Source of the DNA: Methylopila turkensis
Lineage (GTDB): Bacteria; Pseudomonadota; Alphaproteobacteria; Rhizobiales; Methylopilaceae
Direction of reading: 5' to 3'
DNA: 64,000 bases
Assembly (NCBI RefSeq): GCF_027922325.1
Contig: NZ_BSFL01000003.1
Location: 248,001-312,000, forward strand
The notes below the pieces were generated by a model that worked only from the letters and a program-made list of their open reading frames with translations, made no database searches and was not told the DNA's origin. Each line of letters opens with the position of its first letter. Positions within the stretch are counted from its first letter, which is position 1. The position numbers were made by a program, and so were the translations under genes. Positions 40,008 through 48,522 of the stretch are shown here, in pieces.

Positions 40008-41051
40008 GTGGTGGACGGCGCGGCTCCGCTTCGCGCGCTTGTGCTGACGGACGGCGTCGCGGGCCACGACCGCATCAATCTCGGCGTGCTGGCGGCGCTC
40101 GGCCGTCTGGCGCGCGTCGAGGCGCGCTGGATCGGCGTACGGGAGGCAGGCTCGCGCTCGCGCGGCTTCGACCGGATCGCGGCGCGGTTCGTCCCGTTCG
40201 AGCGGTTTTTTCGCAGCCGTTACGAGATCGAGGGCAAAGAAGCGAGATGGCTTGGTCCGGCGGAAGGCGCGCGCTTCGACGTCGTGGTCTCCGCCGGGCC
40301 ATCGACCGGCGCGGCGAACATCGCACTCGCGCGTCAGGTGGGCGGTCGCTCGATCTTCTTCGGCTTTCCGAAGCTGCCGCTGCTGCCCGAGTTCGACGTC
40401 CTGCTGCGGCCCGACCGGCCGGCGGTGCGGCTCGGCCGCGGCGTCACCGTGCTGCGGCCGAGCGAGATCGATCCCGACGCGCTTCCGCGTCCGCGCCGCG
40501 GCGGGGAGGCGCGCACGATGGCCGCGTTGATCGGCGGCGACACCAAGCACTACGCCTTCACCGCGGAGGATTTCGCGCTCCTCGCCGAAGGCCTGCGCCG
40601 CGCGGCGGCGCGGGGCGTCACTGTCACGGCCTTCAACTCCCGGCGAACGCCTGCGGCCCATTTCGACGCCTTCGTCGCGGCGTTCGCCCCGGACGACGTG
40701 ACGCGCCGCGTGGTCGATTTCCGCCGCGAGGGCTTCCGGTCCAACCTCGACGCCTACGCCGCGGACGTCGTGGTCGCGACCGCGGACTCGATGTCGATGA
40801 TCGCGGAAGCGCTCGCAGCGCGGCGGCCGACCCTGATGGCGAGGCCGGTCGGTTATCGTCCGCCGGCGCGCGACGCCGCCGAGCTTGCGGAGCACGTCCA
40901 GGCGGGCGTCGCCGCCTTCATCGGCTTCGACGAGTTCGCCTTCGACCACTGGCCTGATCGCGCGGCGCGGCTCCGCGAGCTACCCTATCACCCGCTCGCC
41001 CGTCTGGCCGAAGCGGTCCGTCCCGCGCTACGACGCGCAGGCGCAAGATAG
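40008..41051 (+). CDS. Mitochondrial fission ELM1 family protein
   Basis: The 347-residue protein matches the ELM1/DUF1022 family, with LRALVLTDGVAGHDRINLGV at the start, ARFDVVVSAGPSTGAANIAL, a MAALIGGDTKHYAFT block near residue 170 and a C-terminal ADVVVATADSMSMIAEALAA segment of GT-B type. Plant ELM1 acts in mitochondrial division, but the bacterial proteins look like GT-B transferases of unknown role. GTG codons at 40008 and 40011 are both possible starts. Confidence 0.8.
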   Translation: MVDGAAPLRALVLTDGVAGHDRINLGVLAALGRLARVEARWIGVREAGSRSRGFDRIAARFVPFERFFRSRYEIEGKEARWLGPAEGARFDVVVSAGPSTGAANIALARQVGGRSIFFGFPKLPLLPEFDVLLRPDRPAVRLGRGVTVLRPSEIDPDALPRPRRGGEARTMAALIGGDTKHYAFTAEDFALLAEGLRRAAARGVTVTAFNSRRTPAAHFDAFVAAFAPDDVTRRVVDFRREGFRSNLDAYAADVVVATADSMSMIAEALAARRPTLMARPVGYRPPARDAAELAEHVQAGVAAFIGFDEFAFDHWPDRAARLRELPYHPLARLAEAVRPALRRAGAR

Positions 41052-41132
41052 CCGCTGGCAATTCGCGCGATCTGTGCGAAAAGGCCGCATTAGACGTCCG
41101 ACGTAGAACGACGCCGTCCTGGGAGAGTCCGC

Positions 41133-43433
41133 ATGCCGATCCAGATGTCCGACGACCTGCGCACGGGCGCGCTGGTCTATCACCGAGGCTCGGCTGCGAC
41201 CGGGGCCCGGCCGGGCAAGATCGAGATCCAGGCGACCAAGCCGCTCGGCAACCAGCGCGACCTCGCTCTCGCCTATTCGCCCGGCGTCGCCGCGGCCTGC
41301 GACGCCATAGCGGAGGACCCGGACCAGGCGGCCGAACTCACCGCGCGGCAGAATCTGGTGGCGGTGCTCTCCAACGGCACCGCGGTGCTAGGTCTCGGCG
41401 ACATCGGCCCGCTCGCCGGCAAGCCGGTGATGGAGGGCAAGGCGGTCCTGTTCAAGAAGTTCGCCGGCATCGACGTGTTCGACATCGAGGTGGCGGAGAA
41501 GGACGCGGCGCGACTGATCGAGGTGGTCTGCGCGCTGGAGCCGACCTTCGGCGGCATCAACCTCGAGGACATCAAGGCCCCCGAGTGCTTCGAGGTCGAG
41601 GAAGCCTGCAAAAAGCGGATGGGCATCCCGGTCTTCCACGACGACCAGCACGGCACCGCGATCATCGTGGCGGCGGCGATCGTCAACGGGCTGGAGCTCG
41701 CGGGCAAGTCGCTCGGCTCCGTCAAGATCGTGACTTCGGGCGCCGGCGCGGCTGCGCTTGCCTGCCTCAACCTGCTGGTCACGCTCGGCGCGAAGCGTGA
41801 GAACATCTGGGTCACCGACATCGACGGCGTCGCCTACAAGGGCCGCGAAACGCTGATGGACCGCTGGAAGGCGGTCTACGCGCAGGAGACGGACAAGCGG
41901 ACGCTCGGCGAGGTGATCGACGGCGCCGACGTGTTCCTCGGCCTGTCGGCCGGCGGCGTGCTGAAGCCCGAGATGGTGAAGCGCATGGCCGAGAAGCCCA
42001 TGATCCTGGCGCTCGCCAACCCGACGCCGGAGATCATGCCCGACGTCGCGCGCGAGGCGAGCCCGGGCGCCATGATCTGCACCGGCCGGTCGGACTTCCC
42101 GAACCAGGTCAACAACGTCCTCTGCTTCCCCTACATCTTCCGCGGCGCGCTCGACGTGGCCGCGACCGAGATCAACGAGGAGATGAAGGCGGCGGCCGTC
42201 CGCGCCATCGCCGCGCTCGCGCGCGAACCTTCGTCCGACGTCGTCGCCAAGGCCTATGGCGGCGAGACCCGGCTGTTCGGGCCGGAATCGCTGATCCCAA
42301 GCCCGTTCGATCCGCGCCTGATCCTGCGCATCGCGCCCGCGGTCGCGCGCGCGGCGATGGAGAGCGGCGTCGCCCGCCGGCCGATCGCCGATTTCCGGGC
42401 CTACGAGGACCAGCTCAACCGCTTCGTGTTCCGCTCGGGCTTCGTGATGAAGCCCGTCTTCGGCGCCGCGAAGGCTGCGCCGAAGCGCGTGATCTACGCC
42501 GACGGCGAGGACGAGCGCTCGCTGCGCGCCGCGGAGGTCGCGCTGGAGGAGGGGATCGCGACGCCGATCCTTATCGGCCGCCCCCACGTGATCGAGGTTC
42601 GCGCCAAGCGCTGGGGCCTGACGATCAAGCCCGGCGACGTCGAGGTGATCAACCCCGAGGACGACCGGCGCTACCGGGACTATGTCGCGCTTTATCTTGA
42701 GCTCGCAGGCCGGCGCGGCGTGACGCCGGAGCTCGCCCGCACGGTGGTGCGCACCAACGCGACCGCGATCGCGGCGCTCGCCGTCGTGCGCGGCGACGCC
42801 GACGCCATGATCACCGGCCTCGAAGGCCGCTTCCACGACCATCTCGAAATCATCGATCAGGTGATCGGCCGATCGGACGCAGCGCCGGACTATTCCACGC
42901 TGTCGCTGCTGATCACGGGACGGGGCGTTTACTTCCTGACCGACACCTACGTCACGCCTGAACCCGACGCGGTCAGCGTCGCCGAAAGCGCGATTCACGG
43001 CGCCCGCAGCGTGGAGCGCTTCGGCATCACGCCGAAGGTCGCGCTGCTGTCGCATTCCTCGTTCGGGTCGCACGACACGCCGTCGGCGCGAAAGATGCGC
43101 GACGCGCTGCGGATCATCCAGGAAAAGGCGCCGCAGCTCGAGGTCGACGGCGAGATGATGGGCGATGTCGCCCTTCTGCCGTCGCTCAGGGAGCGGCTTC
43201 TGCCGTCCTCGACGCTGACGGGGGAGGCGAACCTGCTGGTTTTCCCGAACCTCGACGCCGCAAACATCGCGGCTCAGCTCATCAAGGCGCTCGCCGACGC
43301 GCTGCCCGTCGGCCCGATCCTGGTCGGCGCCAAGCGCCCGGCGCACATCCTGACGCCCTCCGTCACCGCGCGCGGCGTGGTCAACATGACCGCGATGGCG
43401 GTGGTCGAGGCGCAGGTCGGTAGCGCCGATTAG
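41133..43433 (+). CDS. maeB: NADP-dependent malic enzyme with phosphotransacetylase-like domain
   Basis: A 766-residue fusion. Residues 1-430 are malic enzyme: [40 protein letters not shown]-type segment, [16 protein letters not shown] and [20 protein letters not shown]. Residues about 445-766 resemble phosphate acetyltransferase ([34 protein letters not shown]-like segment), a domain often regulatory rather than catalytic here. It decarboxylates malate to pyruvate with NADPH formation. A good RBS (GGGAGAG) precedes the ATG. Confidence 0.95.
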   Translation: MPIQMSDDLRTGALVYHRGSAATGARPGKIEIQATKPLGNQRDLALAYSPGVAAACDAIAEDPDQAAELTARQNLVAVLSNGTAVLGLGDIGPLAGKPVMEGKAVLFKKFAGIDVFDIEVAEKDAARLIEVVCALEPTFGGINLEDIKAPECFEVEEACKKRMGIPVFHDDQHGTAIIVAAAIVNGLELAGKSLGSVKIVTSGAGAAALACLNLLVTLGAKRENIWVTDIDGVAYKGRETLMDRWKAVYAQETDKRTLGEVIDGADVFLGLSAGGVLKPEMVKRMAEKPMILALANPTPEIMPDVAREASPGAMICTGRSDFPNQVNNVLCFPYIFRGALDVAATEINEEMKAAAVRAIAALAREPSSDVVAKAYGGETRLFGPESLIPSPFDPRLILRIAPAVARAAMESGVARRPIADFRAYEDQLNRFVFRSGFVMKPVFGAAKAAPKRVIYADGEDERSLRAAEVALEEGIATPILIGRPHVIEVRAKRWGLTIKPGDVEVINPEDDRRYRDYVALYLELAGRRGVTPELARTVVRTNATAIAALAVVRGDADAMITGLEGRFHDHLEIIDQVIGRSDAAPDYSTLSLLITGRGVYFLTDTYVTPEPDAVSVAESAIHGARSVERFGITPKVALLSHSSFGSHDTPSARKMRDALRIIQEKAPQLEVDGEMMGDVALLPSLRERLLPSSTLTGEANLLVFPNLDAANIAAQLIKALADALPVGPILVGAKRPAHILTPSVTARGVVNMTAMAVVEAQVGSAD

Positions 43434-43497
43434 GCCGCCGTTAAGCGAGCCTGGCATACCTGTAACTGGGAATCGGGAGCCAACTCCGTCCCGTCGG

Positions 43498-45162
43498 GTG
43501 AGCAGGGACAGGCCAGCGTTGCGCGACGTCGCAGGCTCTTGGAAAAAGGCATTGTTGACGGGGATCGCGCTGGCCGCGGTCCCCATCGTGGGCCTCAACC
43601 TCGTTCTCGGCGCCAACATCGTCACGGTCGCTCAGGACGAGGCCGACGGCGTCGCCGCGGAGATACTCGCGGTCGTCGAGCAGCGGATCGACGACGCGGC
43701 CACCGCACTCATCAAGCTCGGCCTCAAAAGTCCGCAGGGCTGCGGCGACGGAACGCGCGCGGCGCTCCTGTCGGCGACGCTGCGCTCCGGCGCCGGCGCG
43801 GAAGTCGTCGCGGTGGATGAGAACGAGCGCGGCGAATGCGGCGCCTATGCGCCGCCGCGGATCGTCCGGCGAATCTCGGCCGAGCACGGTACGCGCAGCT
43901 CCAACGTCACGTTCTCCGCCGCAGGCTATGGAGCGTCGGGCGGGCCGCAGTTGATCCAGCTGGTCTGGCGGGCGACGCCGGGAGCTCCCGGCTTCCGTGC
44001 GCTGCTTCTCGGCGAGAACCTCGTGCCGCTGATCCTGAAAAGCCGCCTGACGGGCGACTTCTCGATCCGCGCCGTCATGATCGATGGGACCACGGTCTTC
44101 CGAAAGTCGTTGGGCGCGGCGCCGTCCGACGGGGCGGCGACCTGGCGACTGCCGGCGGTCGCGGCTTCCGCCGCCTCCGAGCGCTATCCGCTGCGGATCG
44201 AGGTGGCGGCGCCCGGCGAGGCCTTGCTGGCGGCGAACGCGAGCCTGTTCCTTTACGCCAATCTCGGCGGGCTCGCCTTCGCTCTGTTCGTCGTCGCCGC
44301 CTCGGTGCTGCTTACGCGCCGGGGAGCCGGGCCGCTGCGTGAGATCGCTGATGGCGTGCGGCGGCGGGAATTTGTGCCGTACTACCAACCCGTGATCGAC
44401 ATCGCGGCCGGCAAGCTGGTGGGCTGTGAGGTGCTCATGCGCTGGAAGCGGCGCGACGGCTCGGTGCTCGCCCCGGGCCGGTTCATCGCGCTCGCCGAGG
44501 CCAGCGGCGAGATCTTCCCCATGACGCTTTCGGTGATGGAGGCGGCGCGCGACGACCTTTCGGAGGTGTACGCCCGCCTTCCCCAGCTCGAGCTCGGCTT
44601 CAACCTCGTCGCCGGGCATTTCGACAGCACCGCCATCGTCGACGACGTCGTGCGCATTTTCGGCTCCTCGGCGATCCGCATGAACCAGCTCATGTTCGAG
44701 GTGACCGAGCGCCAGCCGCTGCAGGACATCACCCGCGCGCGTCTCGTCATCGCCCGCCTCCAGGCGCTCGGCGCCCGCGTCGCGCTCGACGACGTCGGCA
44801 CCGGGCACGGCGGCCTGTCCTACCTGCTGAAGCTCGGCGTCGACGTGATGAAGATGGACAAGATGTTCGTCGACGCGATCGGCACCGAGCGCTACTCGGT
44901 GGCGATCGTCGACAGCCTCGTGAAGCTCGCCGACGATATGCGCCTAGAGCTGGTGGCGGAGGGCGTGGAGACCTTCGAGCAGCTCGAGTACCTGCGGGCG
45001 AAGGGCGTGCGGCGCGCGCAAGGCTACGTGTTCGCGCCGCCGCTGTCGGCGTCTTCGTTCGTGGCGCTCGTGCGCGCGATGCACCCCGGCCTCGCCGACG
45101 CTGCGGCGTCGACGCCCATGCGCGACTATGTCGGACCGCTGCGGCGGACAAGTTCGGTTTGA
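43498..45162 (+). CDS. Membrane c-di-GMP phosphodiesterase, CSS-like sensor plus EAL
   Basis: A 554-residue protein with TM1 (about 17-38), a periplasmic loop with two cysteines (Cys82, Cys114), TM2 (about 245-268) and an EAL domain. Catalytic residues are in place: Glu311 in CEVLMRW (an EVL variant), Asn in GFNLVAGHF, Glu in FEVTERQ, Asp-Asp in LDDVGTGHGG, Lys in KMDKMF and Glu in LVAEGVETFE. It should hydrolyse c-di-GMP. The layout is that of CSS-motif phosphodiesterases whose periplasmic disulfide controls activity. The GTG start at 43498 is tentative. Confidence 0.88.
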   Translation: MSRDRPALRDVAGSWKKALLTGIALAAVPIVGLNLVLGANIVTVAQDEADGVAAEILAVVEQRIDDAATALIKLGLKSPQGCGDGTRAALLSATLRSGAGAEVVAVDENERGECGAYAPPRIVRRISAEHGTRSSNVTFSAAGYGASGGPQLIQLVWRATPGAPGFRALLLGENLVPLILKSRLTGDFSIRAVMIDGTTVFRKSLGAAPSDGAATWRLPAVAASAASERYPLRIEVAAPGEALLAANASLFLYANLGGLAFALFVVAASVLLTRRGAGPLREIADGVRRREFVPYYQPVIDIAAGKLVGCEVLMRWKRRDGSVLAPGRFIALAEASGEIFPMTLSVMEAARDDLSEVYARLPQLELGFNLVAGHFDSTAIVDDVVRIFGSSAIRMNQLMFEVTERQPLQDITRARLVIARLQALGARVALDDVGTGHGGLSYLLKLGVDVMKMDKMFVDAIGTERYSVAIVDSLVKLADDMRLELVAEGVETFEQLEYLRAKGVRRAQGYVFAPPLSASSFVALVRAMHPGLADAAASTPMRDYVGPLRRTSSV

Positions 45163-45232
45163 TCCAAAGGCCGTCTTCCGCGTAAAGCAGGACAGAGCGG
45201 CGACCATGCGCCGCGCCGCGCGGGAGGGTTGG

Positions 45233-45820
45233 ATGACCGTCGATCGCCGCACGTTTCTTGGCTTCGCCGGTGGGCTCCTTTGCTGCGCGCCCGCGGTCCC
45301 GGCGCTGGCGCAGGCCTCGTCGAGGGTTAGCGCAGCCTCGTTCTCGTTCGAGAAGCTGGACGGCGGGCGCATCAGCCTCGGCGCCTATCTCGGCAAGCCG
45401 GTGCTGGTGGTGAACACGGCGTCGCGCTGCGGTCTGGCCGGCCAACTCGGCGACATGGCCGAACTCTGGACGCGGTACCACGATCGCGGGCTCATGATCG
45501 TCGCGGTCCCTAGCAACGACTTCTGGCAGGAGCCCGGCGACCCGGCGGCGATCCGCCAGTCCGGCGCGGCCCATGGCGCGAACTATCCCTTCGCCGCCGT
45601 GCAGAAGGTGACCGGCGCGGACGCCCATCCGTTCTATCGCTGGGCCGCGCGTCTCGAGCCTCAGTCGACCCCGAGCTGGAACTTCCATAAATATCTCGTC
45701 GGCGCCGACGGGGGCCTCGCCGGCAGCTTCTCCTCCCGGACGAGCCCGACCGATCCCAAGATCGTCGCGGCGATCGAGCGCGAGTTGGCGTCGCCCGCCC
45801 AGGCCCCCGCCGTCCGCTGA
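45233..45820 (+). CDS. Tat-exported glutathione peroxidase-like protein
   Basis: The 195-residue protein opens with a twin-arginine signal (TVDRRTFLGFAGGLLCC). The catalytic core has the peroxidatic Cys66 (VNTASRCGLAGQL), AVPSNDFWQEPGD and WNFHKYLVGADG with the active-site Trp and Asn. The usual FPCNQF cysteine is replaced by Ser, so the mature protein has a single Cys. It probably reduces peroxides in the periplasm using an outside thiol. GGGAGGG precedes the ATG at 45233. Confidence 0.85.
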   Translation: MTVDRRTFLGFAGGLLCCAPAVPALAQASSRVSAASFSFEKLDGGRISLGAYLGKPVLVVNTASRCGLAGQLGDMAELWTRYHDRGLMIVAVPSNDFWQEPGDPAAIRQSGAAHGANYPFAAVQKVTGADAHPFYRWAARLEPQSTPSWNFHKYLVGADGGLAGSFSSRTSPTDPKIVAAIERELASPAQAPAVR

Positions 45821-45840
45821 CGCCCGCGGTCCGCGCCGAC

Positions 45841-46512
45841 ATGGATCTCTGGGCGCCGGTGCTGGGCGTCTACTGCGAACGGCAGGACGCCAGCTTCTGG
45901 GCCGAGCCCGTCAACGCCGTCACCAACCTCGCTTTCGTCATCGCCGGCGTCGTCGCGTTCCGGCGTTCGGGGAATGATCGGGCGGCCGCGGCGCTCGCGC
46001 TAATCGTGATCGCGATCGGCGTCGGCAGCTTCCTGTTCCACACCTTCGCGACGCGGTGGGCCCTGATCGCCGACGTCGCGCCGATCCAGCTCTTCGTCGC
46101 AGCCTATTTCGGCCTGGCGATGCGGCGCTTCCTCGGACTTTCACGGGGCGGCGCGATCGTCGCGACCGCTCTCTTCCTCGCCGCGGCCGCAGGCCTCGGC
46201 GCGGCGCTGGCGCAGGGGCCGTTGCGCGGGGCCGGCGGCTACGCCGGAGGCCTCGCGGGGCTTCTCGGCGTCGCCGCAGCCTGCCTGATCCGCGCGCGCG
46301 GCGGGCCGCCTGAAACAGAGGCCGCGAGGTCCCGCCGAACGGGCTACGCGCTCCTTGGCGCGGCGGCGCTGTTCGCGGTCTCGCTCGGCTTCCGCACGAT
46401 CGACGGCCTCGCCTGCGCCTATGTTCCGACCGGGACCCATCCGGTCTGGCACCTCCTGAACGCTGTGACGCTGTTCTGGCTGGTCGAGACGTTCCGGCGC
46501 GCCCGCGCCTGA
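45841..46512 (+). CDS. Alkaline ceramidase-like (CREST) membrane protein
   Basis: A 223-residue seven-helix protein with the ceramidase family marks: YCERQDASFWAEPVNAVTNL at the start, IGVGSFLFHTFATRWALIAD with a conserved His near residue 68, and GTHPVWHLLNAVTLFWLVE with His residues near 200-204. Such enzymes use zinc to cleave amide bonds in ceramides or similar lipids. The bacterial substrate is uncertain. It starts 20 bases after the peroxidase gene and is probably co-transcribed. Confidence 0.82.
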   Translation: MDLWAPVLGVYCERQDASFWAEPVNAVTNLAFVIAGVVAFRRSGNDRAAAALALIVIAIGVGSFLFHTFATRWALIADVAPIQLFVAAYFGLAMRRFLGLSRGGAIVATALFLAAAAGLGAALAQGPLRGAGGYAGGLAGLLGVAAACLIRARGGPPETEAARSRRTGYALLGAAALFAVSLGFRTIDGLACAYVPTGTHPVWHLLNAVTLFWLVETFRRARA

Positions 46513-46628
46513 CGCCGACAGGCGCCAAGCGTCGTCACGTCACGGCTCATCACTTTTGGCGAAGCCACTGGCCGACGGTCGCTTTCGGCCTAATTCCGCC
46601 CGCATCGACCACGGGAGCCAGGACGCTC

Positions 46629-46910
46629 ATGAAGAAGATCGCCACCCTCACCCTTGTCGCCGGCCTCGGGCTTGGCCTCGCCGCCTGCGGCGAGACCCGC
46701 AACGAGCGCACGCTCAGCGGCGCGCTGATCGGCGCCGGCACCGGCGCCGTCATCGGCGGCGCGGCCACCGGCAAGGCCGGCGGCGCTCTGGTCGGCGGCG
46801 CGCTCGGCGCGGGCGCCGGCGCGGTGATCGGCTCGCAGACCCGCGGCTCGCGCCGCTGCTACGCGACCAACCGCTACGGCGAGCGCTACCGCACCCGCTG
46901 CCGCTACTGA
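46629..46910 (+). CDS. Small glycine-zipper lipoprotein
   Basis: A 93-residue lipoprotein. The signal peptide MKKIATLTLVAGLGLGLAAC ends in a lipobox with Cys20. A glycine-zipper of repeated G-x3-G (GALIGAGTGAVIGGAATGK) spans about 30-70, ending in a basic, Tyr/Arg/Cys tail. Similar YMGG/Gly-zipper proteins sit in the outer membrane or periplasm. Function is unknown. The CDS stands alone between the ceramidase gene and trpE. Confidence 0.8.
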   Translation: MKKIATLTLVAGLGLGLAACGETRNERTLSGALIGAGTGAVIGGAATGKAGGALVGGALGAGAGAVIGSQTRGSRRCYATNRYGERYRTRCRY

Positions 46911-46936
46911 GACCAAGCGTCTCCGGTTCTTCCGCT

Positions 46937-46962
46937 ACGGGCGCCCCGCGAGGGGCGCCCGT
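46937..46962. terminator. Hairpin terminator between lipoprotein gene and trpE
   Basis: ACGGGCGCCCC (46937-46947) pairs with GGGGCGCCCGT (46952-46962) over a four-base loop between converging genes; only two extra T follow on the plus strand. Confidence 0.65.
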
Positions 46963-46977
46963 TTCGCGTCGGGGGCC

Positions 46978-48495
46978 CTATTGGCCGCGACGCGCGGCGT
47001 GGGCGAAGCGGCGGGCTTCCTCCGCCGCGCGGAACAGCGCCTTGGCCTTGTTGACGCACTCCGCCTGCTCGGACGCCGGCACGCTGTCGGCGACGACGCC
47101 GGCCCCGGCCTGCACGTGGATGCGGCCGTCCTTCACCACCGCCGTCCGCAGCACGATGCAGGTGTCCATCTCGCCATTGGCGCCGAAGTAGCCGACGCAG
47201 CCGGCATAGACCCCGCGCTTGTGCTTCTCGAGCTCGTCGATGATCTCCATCGCGCGCACCTTGGGCGCGCCCGAGACGGTGCCGGCGGGAAAGCCCGCGA
47301 TCAGCGCGTCCAGCGCGTCGAGCGAGCCCTTCAGGCGCCCCTCGACGTTCGAGACGATGTGCATGACCTGGCTGTAGTACTCGAGGAAGAATTGGTCGGT
47401 CACCTCGACCGAGCCGATCTCCGCCACCCGGCCGACGTCGTTACGGCCGAGGTCGAGCAGCATGAGGTGCTCGGCCCGCTCCTTGGGGTCCGCGAGCAGC
47501 TCCTCCGCCAGCGCGCGGTCGTCCGCCGGCGTCGCGCCGCGAGGCCTGGTGCCGGCGATCGGGCGGATCGTGACCCGGCCGTCGCGCATGCGGACCAGGA
47601 TTTCGGGGCTTGATCCGACGATCTGGAAGTCGCCGAAGTCGAGATGCACCAGGAACGGCGCCGGGTTGGTGCGGCGCAGCGCGCGGTAGAGCGCGAAAGC
47701 CGGCAGGTCGAACGGCGCCTCGAACCGCTGCGACAGCACAACCTGGAACACGTCGCCCGCGGCGACGTACTCCTTGGCGCGCAGCACCATGGCCTCGTAC
47801 TCCTGAGGCGTGGTGTTCGAGGTCAGCTCGTAATGATCGGCGCCGGCGTTCGGCGCGGCCGGTTCGCGCGGGGCGGGGCGGTCGAGCCCCTCGACGATCT
47901 CGGTGAGCCGGTCGACCGCGCGGCCGTGGGCGACCTCGGCTGAAACGCCGGGCTCGGGCCGGACCGGCGTGATGACGGTGATCTCGTCCTTCACGCCGTC
48001 GAACACAAGCATGACGGTCGGCCGCATCAGGATCGCGTCCGGAACCTGCAGCACGTCGGGATTGGGAGAGGGCAACTCCTCCATCTCGCGCACCATGTCG
48101 TAGCCAAGATAGCCGAAGACGCCGGCCGCCATCGGCGGCAGGCCTTCGGGCGTGTCGATGCGGGAACTGGCGAGGAGGTCGCGCAACGCGTCGAGCGGCT
48201 TCGCGGCGCAGGGCTCGTAGGCGGCGAGATCGGTCAGCGCGGTTCGGTTGATCTCCGCGACTCCGCCGCGCGAACGCCACAGCACGTCCGGCTTGAGGCC
48301 GATGATCGAGTAGCGTCCGCGCGTCGCGCCGCCTTCGACGGACTCGAGCAGGAACGCGTTTGGCCGGCCTTCGGCGACCTTCAGATAGGCCGAGACCGGC
48401 GTCTCGAGGTCGCCCACCAGCGTCGTAAAGACCACCTGCGGCGCGCCGGCGTCATAGGTTGGAGCGAACGCCTCCAGCGGCGGCGATATCAGCAT
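46978..48495 (-). CDS. trpE: Anthranilate synthase component I
   Basis: The 505-residue enzyme converts chorismate to anthranilate with ammonia from TrpG. The tryptophan feedback motif LLES-x10-S is intact near residue 50 (LLESVEGGATRGRYS). Catalytic blocks are VVLSQRFEAPF, IVGSSPEILVRM, IAGTRPRGATPADD, LMLLDLGRNDVGRVAE and FPAGTVSGAPKVRAMEIID. It is a stand-alone TrpE, not the TrpEG fusion seen in some rhizobia. It follows ppiD by 27 bases and is probably in the same transcript. Confidence 0.97.
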   Translation of the reverse strand: MLISPPLEAFAPTYDAGAPQVVFTTLVGDLETPVSAYLKVAEGRPNAFLLESVEGGATRGRYSIIGLKPDVLWRSRGGVAEINRTALTDLAAYEPCAAKPLDALRDLLASSRIDTPEGLPPMAAGVFGYLGYDMVREMEELPSPNPDVLQVPDAILMRPTVMLVFDGVKDEITVITPVRPEPGVSAEVAHGRAVDRLTEIVEGLDRPAPREPAAPNAGADHYELTSNTTPQEYEAMVLRAKEYVAAGDVFQVVLSQRFEAPFDLPAFALYRALRRTNPAPFLVHLDFGDFQIVGSSPEILVRMRDGRVTIRPIAGTRPRGATPADDRALAEELLADPKERAEHLMLLDLGRNDVGRVAEIGSVEVTDQFFLEYYSQVMHIVSNVEGRLKGSLDALDALIAGFPAGTVSGAPKVRAMEIIDELEKHKRGVYAGCVGYFGANGEMDTCIVLRTAVVKDGRIHVQAGAGVVADSVPASEQAECVNKAKALFRAAEEARRFAHAARRGQ

Positions 48496-48522
48496 GGCGG
48501 AAACTCTGAAGGTATGGGCGCG

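Noticed and set aside
41388-43625. 745-codon open frame antisense to maeB
   Set aside because: No family motifs, Arg/Asp/His-rich mirror of a conserved gene.
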